Assembly: GCA_945888535.1 (NCBI GenBank)
Contig: CAMDAN010000005.1
Coordinates: 1 to 50,206, forward strand
Reading direction: 5' to 3'
Length of the DNA: 50,206 nucleotides
Source: Bordetella parapertussis
GTDB lineage: Bacteria > Pseudomonadota > Gammaproteobacteria > Burkholderiales > Burkholderiaceae_C
This document shows, piece by piece, positions 37,976 through 46,385 of the stretch; within the stretch, counting starts at the first letter, position 1, and each line of letters begins with the position of its first letter. The notes beneath the pieces were generated by a model. That model had not been told where the DNA came from. It did not search any database and worked only from the letters and a program-made list of their open reading frames with translations. The position numbers were made by a program, and so were the translations under genes.

Positions 37976-39589
37976 ATGTCCCACCAAAAAATCCTCATTC
38001 TCGATTTCGGCTCCCAAGTTACCCAACTGATTGCACGTCGCATTCGCGAGGCCCACGTTTTTTGTGAAGTCCATCCCTGTGACGTATCAGACGAATGGAT
38101 TCGCGACTACGCCAAAGACGGCCTGCTCAAAGGCATCATTCTTTCCGGTAGCCACGCCAGCACCTACGAAGAGCACGACCTTCGCGCCCCTAAAGTGGTT
38201 TACGAACTCGGCATTCCTGTTTTGGGAATTTGCTACGGGATGTTCACCATGGCGGTTCAACTCGGCGGCGTGGTCGCGCCTAGTGAAAAGCGCGAGTTCG
38301 GTCATGCCGACGTTCGCGCCCACGGGCACACCGCCTTACTAGACGGAATTCAAGACTACACCACCCCCATGGGACACGGCATGCTCAAGGTCTGGATGAG
38401 CCACGGCGATAAGGTCACCGAACTCCCCCCCGGTTTTTCTTTGATGGCCAGCACCGACAGTTGCCCCATTGCCGGCATGACCGATGAATCGCGGCGTTTT
38501 TATGCGCTTCAGTTTCACCCTGAAGTCACTCACACCCAGCGCGGCGCAGCCATCTTGGAGCGTTTCGCATTAGAGATTTGTGGCGCCAAAGCCGATTGGG
38601 TCATGGGCGACTACATCAGTGAAGCCGTTGAAAAAATTCGGGCCCAGGTTGGCAAAGAAGAAGTGATTTTGGGCTTGTCTGGGGGCGTAGATTCTTCAGT
38701 GGCTGCAGCCCTCATTCACCGCGCTATTGGTGATCAATTGACCTGCGTTTTTGTCGACCACGGTTTGCTTCGGCTTAACGAAGGCGACATGGTGATGGAC
38801 ATGTTCGTTGGCAAATTACACGCCAAAGTGATTCGCGTGGACGCGGCAGACCAATTCTTAGGCCAACTTGCCGGCGTTAACGAACCCGAGGCGAAGCGCA
38901 AAATCATTGGCCGTGAATTTGTTGAAGTCTTTAAGTCAGAGGCCGCCAAGCTCAAAGGCGAGGGCGCTCAAGGTGCCAAGTGGCTAGCCCAAGGAACGAT
39001 TTACCCTGACGTGATTGAGTCCGGCGGCGCAAAAACCAAAAAAGCCGTGGTTATTAAAAGCCACCACAACGTTGGCGGCCTGCCCGAACAGTTGGGCCTC
39101 CAGCTGCTGGAGCCCTTGAGAGAGTTATTCAAAGACGAAGTCCGAGAACTCGGCGTGGCCTTAGGCCTGCCTTTTCACATGGTCTACCGCCATCCTTTTC
39201 CTGGCCCAGGCTTGGGAGTGCGCATTTTGGGCGAAGTCAAAAAAGAATACGCAGACCTCTTGCGCCGCGCCGACGCCATCTTCATTGAAGAGTTGCGTAA
39301 CTTTATCGACGAAGCAACTGGAAAAAGCTGGTATGACCTCACCAGCCAAGCCTTTGCAGTTTTTTTGCCGGTCAAGAGCGTAGGCGTTATGGGCGACGGC
39401 CGCACCTATGACTACGTTGTCGCACTCCGCGCTGTACAAACCAGCGACTTTATGACCGCCGATTGGGCTGAGCTGCCCTACGCTTTGCTTAAAAAAGTAT
39501 CAGGCCGAATCATCAACGAAGTGCGCGGAATCAACCGCGTAACCTACGATGTTTCTAGCAAGCCGCCGGCTACTATTGAGTGGGAGTAG
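37976..39589 (+). CDS. guaA: GMP synthase (glutamine-hydrolysing) GuaA
   Basis: GuaA converts XMP to GMP using glutamine and ATP. The 537-residue product has the class I glutamine amidotransferase domain with nucleophile C86 ([10 protein letters not shown]) and the His/Glu in [11 protein letters not shown], the ATP pyrophosphatase P-loop [10 protein letters not shown] (about 232-241), and the C-terminal dimerisation domain ending [18 protein letters not shown]. No Shine-Dalgarno is obvious in the T-rich stretch before the ATG. No clear terminator directly follows it. Confidence 0.96.
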   Translation: MSHQKILILDFGSQVTQLIARRIREAHVFCEVHPCDVSDEWIRDYAKDGLLKGIILSGSHASTYEEHDLRAPKVVYELGIPVLGICYGMFTMAVQLGGVVAPSEKREFGHADVRAHGHTALLDGIQDYTTPMGHGMLKVWMSHGDKVTELPPGFSLMASTDSCPIAGMTDESRRFYALQFHPEVTHTQRGAAILERFALEICGAKADWVMGDYISEAVEKIRAQVGKEEVILGLSGGVDSSVAAALIHRAIGDQLTCVFVDHGLLRLNEGDMVMDMFVGKLHAKVIRVDAADQFLGQLAGVNEPEAKRKIIGREFVEVFKSEAAKLKGEGAQGAKWLAQGTIYPDVIESGGAKTKKAVVIKSHHNVGGLPEQLGLQLLEPLRELFKDEVRELGVALGLPFHMVYRHPFPGPGLGVRILGEVKKEYADLLRRADAIFIEELRNFIDEATGKSWYDLTSQAFAVFLPVKSVGVMGDGRTYDYVVALRAVQTSDFMTADWAELPYALLKKVSGRIINEVRGINRVTYDVSSKPPATIEWE

Positions 39590-39627
39590 TAACAATATTG
39601 GCAAGTTTTTTGGCGTCAGTCCATCCA

Positions 39628-39647
39628 TTTTTGTGCCTCGATAGCAC
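39628..39647 (+). repeat. Left copy of a 20-bp direct repeat flanking phoX
   Basis: TTTTTGTGCCTCGATAGCAC occurs here and again, identical and in the same orientation, at 42140-42159. Similarity extends loosely upstream (a GTCAGT shortly before each copy). The end GTGC...GCAC can form a 4-bp stem. This copy lies 38 bp after guaA. Confidence 0.9.
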
Positions 39648-39684
39648 CGCCTGTATGGGCTGAGCTTAGCGAGAGTCGTTTGGC

Positions 39685-39704
39685 CCCAATGGATGTTAAT
39701 TGGG
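39685..39704. repeat. Small inverted repeat upstream of phoX
   Basis: CCCAAT and ATTGGG are perfect 6-bp arms around an 8-nt spacer. No T-run follows, so a terminator role is weak; a protein-binding site or chance are equally possible. Confidence 0.35.
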
Positions 39705-39727
39705 TGAAAAAACTATTTTCCTCTTGG

Positions 39728-39761
39728 GTGACATCACATTGTCATACGACTCCGTTTAAAT
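39728..39761 (+). promoter_or_regulatory. Candidate Pho box and -10 of phoX
   Basis: GTGACAT (39728-39734) and TTGTCAT (39739-39745) match the Pho box half-site CTGTCAT at five and six of seven positions and are separated by the required 4 bp. TTAAAT at 39756-39761 lies about 10 bp downstream where a -10 box is expected in PhoB-dependent promoters. The match is by eye. Confidence 0.45.
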
Positions 39762-39836
39762 CAACAAGCTCTTAGAAGTAAGGCATCTCTGTGCCTGATT
39801 TTTTTATCGCTTGTTTTTTTATCATCTGGAGTTTTA

Positions 39837-42077
39837 ATGACACACAATTTCGACGACGACAACTGCAATCTATCTAACAATGAGCACTTTCAAAGTGTGC
39901 TCGGAAAAGCGCTTGAGAATCCATCGCGCCGCCGCCTGATCCAAGGCGGTTTCGGTTTGGCAGCGCTGTCAACCATGGCCATGCTGCCCGGTTGCGCCAG
40001 CATAAGCACTTCGGGTGAGGGCAAGAGCGCTTCGCTCGGTTTTGGCTCTATTGATAAGAGCGTGCTTGACAGCGTTATTTTGCCGCCTGGCTACAGCTAC
40101 AAGGTCTTGCATGCCGGTGGTGACCCACTCAACCGCAGCGTTGCAGCCTATTCCAACCAAGGCGCAGAGACCGATGACTGGTCCGCCCGCATTGGTGACC
40201 AGCATGACGGTATGGACATTTATTACGTTGACGCTGCCGGTAAATATTCTGACAAAGACACGGGACGCGCTGTATTAAGCGTTAACCACGAAAGCTCTGC
40301 CGAGGCACATTATCTGCACCCCAAGGGTCAGACCTCGAATGGCGTTTCCGGTCGTAAGTTTGACCAATTCGGCCAGTGGGATCTGGGCGCTCGCCCTGAG
40401 CTTGAAGTACTGAAAGAAATCAATTTGCACGGCGTCTCGGTGGTCGAACTCAGCAAGAACGCCTCCGGATGGAGCTACAAGCTCGACTCTCCGTTGAACC
40501 GCCGTGTGACACCCCAGACGCCCGTACGTATTTCTGGCCCGGCCGCACACATGGCTAATATTCGCACCATGATGAGCACCCGCTATGACCCCAGCGGCGC
40601 CACCAGCCGCGGTACGCTGAACAATTGCGGCCACGGTAAAACGCCATGGGGCACTTACTTGGCATGCGAAGAAAACTGGGCCATGTATTTCCAGATCCCC
40701 GTGGGAAGTAACCCCGGTGACGCCAAGACCTTGGCTTCGCACAAGCGTTATGGTGTCGCTAGCGTGGCCCTGACCAGCGCTAACAAAACCGAGCGCAGCC
40801 AAGGCTGGCACACAGTCTCGGCAAGCGATAACCGCTTCGCCCGCTGGAACATTGCCGCCGCCGGTAACTCAGCTGCAGAAGACTTCCGCAATGAGCCCAA
40901 CACCTTTGGCTACAACCTTGAAATTGATCCACTGGCACCCAACTCAGTGCCCGCCAAGCGGGTTGCCATGGGCCGTTTTGCCCATGAAGCTGCAGTTTGT
41001 GGTTTGCCCAAAGTAGGCGCTCCGCTGGCCTTTTACATGGGCTGCGATTCCCGTAACGAGTACATCTACAAATTTGTCTCTACGGCCAATTGGGATGCCA
41101 AAGACGTTGGCGGCGGTATGGCGGCCGGCGACAAGTATTTGTCAGAAGGCAAGCTCTACGTCGCTAAGTTCAATGCAGATGGCAAAGGCCAGTGGCTTGA
41201 GCTCTCGATCGCTGACCCGCGTATCGCCAACCACACGGCTTACCGCTTTGCCAACCAGGCTGATGTGTTGATCAATGCGCGTCATGCGTCTGATGCCGTG
41301 GGTGCCACCAAGATGGACCGCCCTGAGTGGGGTGCGGTCAACTATAAAAATGGCGAGATTTATTTCGCGCTGACCAATAACAATGCCAGCAACCGCACAC
41401 CGACCAAGGTCGATGCGGCCAACCCGCGTGCTTACATGGACCTGGACGGCAAAAAGGGCGCAGGTAACCCGAACGGCCACATCATCCGTTTCAAGGAAGA
41501 CGGTCAAAGCGCCACGGCGATGGGTTTTGCCTGGGATATTTTTGTGTTCGGCGCCGAAGAAGATGCTGGCGATGCCAATTTGTCCGGCTTGACGGCTAAG
41601 AATGCATTTTCTTCCCCGGATGGTTTGTGGTTTAGCAAAGCCACTGGCATTTGCTGGATTCAGACCGACGACGGCGCCATGACCGATGAGACCAACTGTA
41701 TGTTGCTGGCAGCTGTGCCCGGTCAAGTGGGTGATGGTGGCAAGGTCACGGTCAACAATGCAATGACAGTCAGCGGTGCCCAAGTCACTGGCAAGCAGGA
41801 CACCTTCATCGGTGCGGCGCTTGGTGAGACCCGTCTGCGCCGTTTTCTAGTTGCGCCCAAAGGCGCAGAGGTCACCGGTATCACCGAGACCGAAGACGGC
41901 AAGACACTGTTTGTCAACATCCAGCACCCGGGAGAGAACACGCCGGCCCTGGGCAATGCAGCGCAATACAACTTGGAAAGCACCTGGCCAGGTAACGCTG
42001 GCTATGGTCCAGTGGGTCGCCCCCGCTCAGCAACTCGTGTGATCACGCGCAATGACGGTGGTCTGATCGGAGTTTAA
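39837..42077 (+). CDS. phoX: PhoX-family alkaline phosphatase (DUF839), Tat-exported
   Basis: The 746-residue protein belongs to the PhoX family, calcium/iron-dependent phosphatases that release phosphate from organic esters outside the cytoplasm. It has a twin-arginine signal (S30-RRRLIQ-G, then a hydrophobic stretch to about residue 50) that also contains a lipobox-like LPGC ending at C53. Family blocks seen: SVNHESS, GTLNNCGHGKTPWGTYLACEENW (Cys about 277), FGYNLEIDP, VAMGRFAHEAA and FSSPDGLWFSKATGICWIQTDD. GGAG precedes the ATG. Strong terminator downstream; exact direct repeats flank the gene. Confidence 0.92.
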   Translation: MTHNFDDDNCNLSNNEHFQSVLGKALENPSRRRLIQGGFGLAALSTMAMLPGCASISTSGEGKSASLGFGSIDKSVLDSVILPPGYSYKVLHAGGDPLNRSVAAYSNQGAETDDWSARIGDQHDGMDIYYVDAAGKYSDKDTGRAVLSVNHESSAEAHYLHPKGQTSNGVSGRKFDQFGQWDLGARPELEVLKEINLHGVSVVELSKNASGWSYKLDSPLNRRVTPQTPVRISGPAAHMANIRTMMSTRYDPSGATSRGTLNNCGHGKTPWGTYLACEENWAMYFQIPVGSNPGDAKTLASHKRYGVASVALTSANKTERSQGWHTVSASDNRFARWNIAAAGNSAAEDFRNEPNTFGYNLEIDPLAPNSVPAKRVAMGRFAHEAAVCGLPKVGAPLAFYMGCDSRNEYIYKFVSTANWDAKDVGGGMAAGDKYLSEGKLYVAKFNADGKGQWLELSIADPRIANHTAYRFANQADVLINARHASDAVGATKMDRPEWGAVNYKNGEIYFALTNNNASNRTPTKVDAANPRAYMDLDGKKGAGNPNGHIIRFKEDGQSATAMGFAWDIFVFGAEEDAGDANLSGLTAKNAFSSPDGLWFSKATGICWIQTDDGAMTDETNCMLLAAVPGQVGDGGKVTVNNAMTVSGAQVTGKQDTFIGAALGETRLRRFLVAPKGAEVTGITETEDGKTLFVNIQHPGENTPALGNAAQYNLESTWPGNAGYGPVGRPRSATRVITRNDGGLIGV

Positions 42078-42092
42078 TCGGCTACCTTGGTA

Positions 42093-42128
42093 AAAAAGCC
42101 GCTGCTCCGAAAGGTGCAGCGGCTTTTT
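42093..42128 (+). terminator. Strong terminator after phoX
   Basis: AAAAAGCCGCTGC and GCAGCGGCTTTTT form a 13-bp stem with a 10-nt loop and a T-run. The A/T ends make it work on either strand, but it lies beyond the end of the minus-strand receptor gene and can also end that transcript. Confidence 0.9.
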
Positions 42129-42139
42129 GTCAGTGGTAC

Positions 42140-42159
42140 TTTTTGTGCCTCGATAGCAC
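42140..42159 (+). repeat. Right copy of the 20-bp direct repeat flanking phoX
   Basis: Identical and co-oriented with 39628-39647. It lies 11 bp after the phoX terminator and 68 bp before the end of the minus-strand receptor gene, so the repeats enclose phoX, its promoter region and its terminator. Confidence 0.9.
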
Positions 42160-42227
42160 TCTACCTAAAATTGATTCCTACTCAGCCACTTTCCTTGCGT
42201 CTGCAAACCACAGGGTTGGCGTATCCA

Positions 42228-43223
42228 TCATTCGATAATGAGCTTTTGCGTGCGAACCACGTCGCGCCAAGCTTGGAAATCAGCGTCAATAAACTTTGCC
42301 TGTGCTGCGGGTGTGCCTGGCATTGCATCGACAGCGTCCACTTTGAACCGAGCCAACACTTCCGGCATAGCCAAGACCTTGTTCAATGCAGTATTGAGTT
42401 TTTCAATCACGGCGGCTGGTGTACCGGCAGGAGCGGCAAGTGCAAAGAAGTTAAGTACGTCAAAGCCTTTGAATCCGGCTTCCGACATGCTTGGCACATC
42501 AGGCAAAGCTGGCGAACGTTTCGCGCTTGTCACAGCCAGTGGCTTAATTCGCTTGTCTTTGATAAGCGGGAGCAGGGCAGGTATGGTGCCTGTTATCAAT
42601 TGCACCTCACCCGCCACCATATCAACGGCTGCCGGTGCCACTCCGCGATAGGGAATATGGATGATAAATGTGCCAGTCTTAGTCTTAAGTAATTCAAGGA
42701 CCAAGTGGTTAACACCACCAGCACCCGCCGAGCCGTAATTCAGCACGCCTGGCTTTTGACGTGCAAGCGCGACCAGTTCCTGCATGGTGTTTGCCGGTAG
42801 CTGATTGTTAGCGGCCCATACCAAGGGACCGCTGGCAATCATTCCCACAGGTGTGAAGCTTTTTATCGGGTCATAGCCCGCAGAAGGCAGCGATGCCGCT
42901 ACCGTGGTGAATGGCGATGCAACAAGCAGTAGGGTGTACCCATCTGCAGCTTGTTGAGCCACGAACTGTGTGCCAATGGCGCCCGATGCACCGGTTCGGT
43001 TTTCGACCACAAAGCTAGCGCCCAAAACCTCACCCAACTTCTGCGCAACCAGTCGTCCCATGGCGTCAGTGCCTGCACCCGGGGCAAACGGGACAATAAT
43101 TTTGACAGGCCGATCAGGGAATGTAGTTGCTGCGCTCTGAGCAAAAACAGTTGCTTGCGAAAGCGCGCAAACGGCAAAGCCAGCGAGCAAGGTTCGACGA
43201 GACCAGGTTTGAAACGACTGCAT
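42228..43223 (-). CDS. Tripartite tricarboxylate transporter receptor (Bug family, TctC-like)
   Basis: The 331-residue periplasmic binding protein has the Bug signature: FPDRPVKIIVPFAPGAGTDAMGRLVAQKL, VENRTGASGAIGTQFVA, DGYTLLL, LNYGSAGAGGVNHL, HIPYRGVAPA and AGTPAAVIEKLN. The signal peptide carries SRRTLLAG, so export could be by Tat rather than Sec. Such receptors bind carboxylates, amino acids or aromatic acids; the ligand cannot be read. No TctA/TctB membrane genes are nearby, so it is an orphan receptor, which is common in Comamonadaceae. AAGGG precedes the ATG. Confidence 0.9.
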   Translation of the reverse strand: MQSFQTWSRRTLLAGFAVCALSQATVFAQSAATTFPDRPVKIIVPFAPGAGTDAMGRLVAQKLGEVLGASFVVENRTGASGAIGTQFVAQQAADGYTLLLVASPFTTVAASLPSAGYDPIKSFTPVGMIASGPLVWAANNQLPANTMQELVALARQKPGVLNYGSAGAGGVNHLVLELLKTKTGTFIIHIPYRGVAPAAVDMVAGEVQLITGTIPALLPLIKDKRIKPLAVTSAKRSPALPDVPSMSEAGFKGFDVLNFFALAAPAGTPAAVIEKLNTALNKVLAMPEVLARFKVDAVDAMPGTPAAQAKFIDADFQAWRDVVRTQKLIIE

Positions 43224-43391
43224 AAATACCCTTGCATTGATTTGATTTGAACTCTAATGAATATGCTGCAAAGATATGACAGTGCAATGACACTACGTCT
43301 GCAGTCAGGGCTTTTTCAGGCTTAAGCGAAAGAATCGCTACTGAAATTCGATCGACGCATTGACCTGATGCCACCTGGATAGAATTTAACT

Positions 43392-44015
43392 ATGTACATG
43401 CCCGCCCAATTCGACAGCAAAGACATCGCAGTAGCAGTGCAGGTGATGCGCAGCCATCCTTTTGCCAGTCTGATTTCGATTGACGATGCTGGTTTGCCTT
43501 TTGTGACCCATTTGCCCTTGCATTGGGAGGAAACGAAAGACGCTGAGCATGGTCGTTTGCTTGGGCACTGCGCCCGAGGCAATCCGCATTGGAAATTTCT
43601 TACAGCCCGGCCTAAGGCGGTCGTTACCTTTATGGGGCCCCATGCCTATATGTCGCCCAAGGTTTACCCCGACCTCGTGCGGGTGCCAACCTGGAACTAT
43701 GTAGCTGTGCACTGCACAGTAGAGGCAGAAATTTTGGACGGCCACGCAGCCAAGGATGCGCTGCTTAAGCAATTAATCGCCGACCACGAGCCCGCCTACG
43801 CTGACCAATGGCGAGCGCTTCCAGAAGATTACACGGGGAAAATGCTCAACGGTATTGTTGCTTTCTCATTGAAAATCATTGAGTTACAGTGTAAAGTTAA
43901 AGTGAATCAACACCGTCCTGAGGCTCACGGTCGCATGTTGGAGATCTATGACGCGGGCAGTCCGGATGAAAAAGCGCTGGGCCAATGGATGCGCCAAATG
44001 GGTTTGAATGCCTGA
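43392..44015 (+). CDS. FMN-binding PaiB-family protein
   Basis: The 207-residue protein matches PaiB, a split-barrel flavin-binding family annotated as negative transcriptional regulators in Bacillus. Family text: MYMPAQFDSKD, HPFASLISIDDAGLPFVTHLPL, GHCARGNPHWKFL, VTFMGPHAYMSPKVYP, VPTWNYVAVHC and the C-terminal LNGIVAFSLKIIELQCKVKVNQHRPEAHGRM. No DNA-binding domain is visible, so an enzymatic or redox role is equally possible. TAGAAT ends 6 bp before the ATG and no Shine-Dalgarno is present (possible leaderless mRNA). Its last 8 bp overlap the tadA fusion start. Confidence 0.87.
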   Translation: MYMPAQFDSKDIAVAVQVMRSHPFASLISIDDAGLPFVTHLPLHWEETKDAEHGRLLGHCARGNPHWKFLTARPKAVVTFMGPHAYMSPKVYPDLVRVPTWNYVAVHCTVEAEILDGHAAKDALLKQLIADHEPAYADQWRALPEDYTGKMLNGIVAFSLKIIELQCKVKVNQHRPEAHGRMLEIYDAGSPDEKALGQWMRQMGLNA

Positions 44016-45387
44016 AACTTCGCTGCCTGATACGCACTGGATGCGCCTGGCGTTAGCGCAAGCGGCTCTCGCAGCACAGGCCGGAGAAGTTCCCGTTGGG
44101 GCAGTCGTCGTTAAAAATGGCGCGCTAATTGCTGTGGGCCACAACGCGCCCATTGGTCGGCAAGACCCCACGGCCCACGCAGAAATTGCCGCGTTACGGG
44201 CGGCGGCAAAAGCATTGGGAAACTACCGCCTAGACGGCTGCGAATTGTTTGTAACTTTGGAGCCGTGTGCCATGTGCGCTGGCGCAATGCTCCATGCGCG
44301 GCTGAAGCGCGTGGTTTTTGGCGCTCCCGAACCCCGAACGGGCGCGGCAGGTTCCGTCTTGAATTTATTCACCCCATCGGATTTAAACCACCAAACCGAA
44401 GTCTTAGGCGGAGTTCTCGCGTCGGAGTGCGCTGCCGTTATGCATGATTTTTTTAAGCCGAAGAGGGTGACAGCGAACCCAGTGCGCGAAGACGCCTTGC
44501 GAACTCCCGAGGATTGCTTTGCCAACATGTCGGACTATCCTTGGCAACCCAATTACTTAAGTGACTTGCCCGCCTTGGATGGTTTGCGCATGCATTACCT
44601 GGATGAGGGCCCCCCTGACGCAGCGACAACTTACGTGTGTTTGCATGGCAACCCGGCGTGGAGTTACCTGTACCGCAAGATGATTCCTGTTTTTGCTGGG
44701 GCAGGGCAGCGCGTGATTGCGCCTGATCTGATCGGTTTTGGGAAAAGCGACAAGCCCAAAAAAGACAGCGCCCATACCTTTGCCTTTCACCGCCAGGTCT
44801 TGCTTGAGTTCATTGAACGATTGAACTTACGCAACATCGTTTTGGTGGCTCAAGACTGGGGCGGTATTTTGGGTTTGACCTTGCCCATGGCAGCGCCCGA
44901 GCGATTTTCTGGCTTGCTGGTAATGAATACCATGCTCGCTACGGGGGATGTGCCTTTGTCGCCCGGGTTTGTCGCGTGGCGCGGTTGGTGTGAGAAAAAC
45001 TCTGAGTTTGATGTGGGTCGTTTATTGGCGCGGGGTAATCCGCAAATGACTGAAGAAGAATGGCAAGCCTATAACGCGCCGTTTCCTGACCGAGGCCACC
45101 GGGCCGCTTTGCGTGCGTTTCCTAAGCTAGTCCCTGAAAATACGACTGACGACGGTGCGGCGCTTTCCCGCTCGGCCCGTGACTTTTGGCTTAATGACTG
45201 GACTGGAAAAAGCTTCATGGCGATTGGCCAACAAGATCCCGTTTTGGGTGAACCGGTCATGCGCCACTTGCAAAGTCAGATCAGGAGTTGTTCAGAGGTT
45301 CTTGTTTTGCCGCAGGCCGGTCACTTTGTTCAAGAGCATGGTGAGTCGATTGCAAAAGCGGCCTTGGATATTTTTAATCCAAGATAA
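44008..45387 (+). CDS. tadA: TadA tRNA adenosine deaminase fused to a haloalkane dehalogenase-like hydrolase
   Basis: The 459-residue product joins two complete proteins. Residues 1-155 are TadA, which deaminates A34 of tRNA-Arg(ACG) to inosine: zinc ligands H57-A-E59 and P86-C-A-M-C90 are present, with ARLKRVVFGAPEPRTGAAGS. Residues about 175-459 are an alpha/beta hydrolase of the haloalkane dehalogenase I type: HGNP (213-216), nucleophile D283 with halide Trp W284 (QDWGG), second Trp W324 (GFVAWRGW, aligning by eye with W175 of DhlA), acid D410 and base H439. No stop or frameshift is seen between them. A Met174 codon (ATG at 44527) with GAGGAT about 13 bp upstream could start the hydrolase alone. 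It overlaps paiB upstream and is 13 bp before ldcA. Confidence 0.88.
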   Translation: MPETSLPDTHWMRLALAQAALAAQAGEVPVGAVVVKNGALIAVGHNAPIGRQDPTAHAEIAALRAAAKALGNYRLDGCELFVTLEPCAMCAGAMLHARLKRVVFGAPEPRTGAAGSVLNLFTPSDLNHQTEVLGGVLASECAAVMHDFFKPKRVTANPVREDALRTPEDCFANMSDYPWQPNYLSDLPALDGLRMHYLDEGPPDAATTYVCLHGNPAWSYLYRKMIPVFAGAGQRVIAPDLIGFGKSDKPKKDSAHTFAFHRQVLLEFIERLNLRNIVLVAQDWGGILGLTLPMAAPERFSGLLVMNTMLATGDVPLSPGFVAWRGWCEKNSEFDVGRLLARGNPQMTEEEWQAYNAPFPDRGHRAALRAFPKLVPENTTDDGAALSRSARDFWLNDWTGKSFMAIGQQDPVLGEPVMRHLQSQIRSCSEVLVLPQAGHFVQEHGESIAKAALDIFNPR

Positions 45388-45400
45388 TAGAGCGATTGCT

Positions 45401-46309
45401 ATGAGTCACATCTACATTTACTCACCCTCCAGCGCCGTCCGAGACAAGCCTGCTTTTCGCCGTGGTATCCAAAGGCTTCGCGCTTTGGGTCACGAAGTGG
45501 AGGTAGATGCCGATGCTTTGACCTCTTCCCAGCGGTTTGCGGGCGACGATGCCACTCGGATTACTGCGATTTCCCGGGCCGCCAACAGCGGGGCCGACGT
45601 CTCGCTCATTTCCCGTGGGGGGTATGGCTTAACGCGATTGCTTCCTGCGTTGCCCTACACCCAGATTTCAAAAGCTATTGATCAAGGTATGCAATTTGTA
45701 GGATTGAGTGACTTTACGGCTTTTCAGTTGGCGGTTCTTGCCAAAACTGGCGCAATCACTTGGCAAGGTCCCGCCTTGGGTGAAGATTTTGGCTCGGTCG
45801 AACCGCCCGATGAGATTATGCAAGCCTGTTTTGACGATTTGCTGCAAGAGCAGGGCGAAGGCGCAGGGTGGCGTTTAAGTAAAGACCAGAGCGACCTGGA
45901 GCTGAACATCCTTAACGCTAAGTTGTGGGGTGGGAATTTATCGGTCTTGGTGTCGATGTTGGGAACACCGTATTTTCCGAAAATCAAAGGCGGTATCTTG
46001 TTTCTTGAAGATGTGGGTGAACACCCATATAGGATTGAGAGAATGCTGACGCATTTGCTTCACTCAGGCGTTTTAGCCCAGCAAAAAGCGATTGTCTTGG
46101 GCCAATTCACGAACTACAAATTGGTACCGCACGACAAAGGATTTAAGTTGTCGAGCGTCGTCGCTTGGCTTAGATCTCAGGTGAAAGTTCCTGTCCTAAC
46201 CGATTTACCCTTAGGCCATGTCGCAACCAAAGTGTTGCTGCCGGTGGGAGCGAAAGTGGACTTAGCCTGCCAAGATAGAGATGCGCTCTTGGTTTGGGGG
46301 CACATTTGA
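45401..46309 (+). CDS. ldcA: Muramoyltetrapeptide (LD-)carboxypeptidase LdcA, family S66
   Basis: LdcA removes the terminal D-Ala from recycled murein tetrapeptides in the cytoplasm. The 302-residue product shows the S66 family motifs: IYIYSPSSAVRDKPAF, ISRGGYGLTRLLPAL, the nucleophile S103 in FVGLSDFTAFQLAV, the Glu in GGILFLEDVGEHPYRIERML and the His in LPLGHVATKV. The frame is open to 45155, inside the upstream gene, but the ATG at 45401 fits the family. It has no signal peptide. It converges on the ankyrin gene. Confidence 0.9.
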   Translation: MSHIYIYSPSSAVRDKPAFRRGIQRLRALGHEVEVDADALTSSQRFAGDDATRITAISRAANSGADVSLISRGGYGLTRLLPALPYTQISKAIDQGMQFVGLSDFTAFQLAVLAKTGAITWQGPALGEDFGSVEPPDEIMQACFDDLLQEQGEGAGWRLSKDQSDLELNILNAKLWGGNLSVLVSMLGTPYFPKIKGGILFLEDVGEHPYRIERMLTHLLHSGVLAQQKAIVLGQFTNYKLVPHDKGFKLSSVVAWLRSQVKVPVLTDLPLGHVATKVLLPVGAKVDLACQDRDALLVWGHI

Positions 46310-46347
46310 GGGGGCGGTCTCTGGCTGAATTGGGTTTAACAAACTCG

Positions 46348-46377
46348 ATACGTCTATTAACATAATAAACATCGTAT
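46348..46377. repeat. Nested inverted repeats between ldcA and the ankyrin gene
   Basis: ATACG and CGTAT (outer) enclose TATTA and TAATA (inner) with a 3-nt centre. The AT-rich hairpin sits in the 76-bp convergent gap, 39 bp after ldcA, and may be a weak bidirectional end signal. No T-run follows. Confidence 0.35.
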
Positions 46378-46385
46378 GAAGTTAT

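Noticed and set aside
39750..39756. Third Pho half-site before phoX
   Set aside because: CTCCGTT matches the half-site at only three of seven positions.
42087..42692. 201-codon plus-strand frame opposite the Bug receptor
   Set aside because: Starts inside the phoX terminator and runs antisense to a clear receptor gene.
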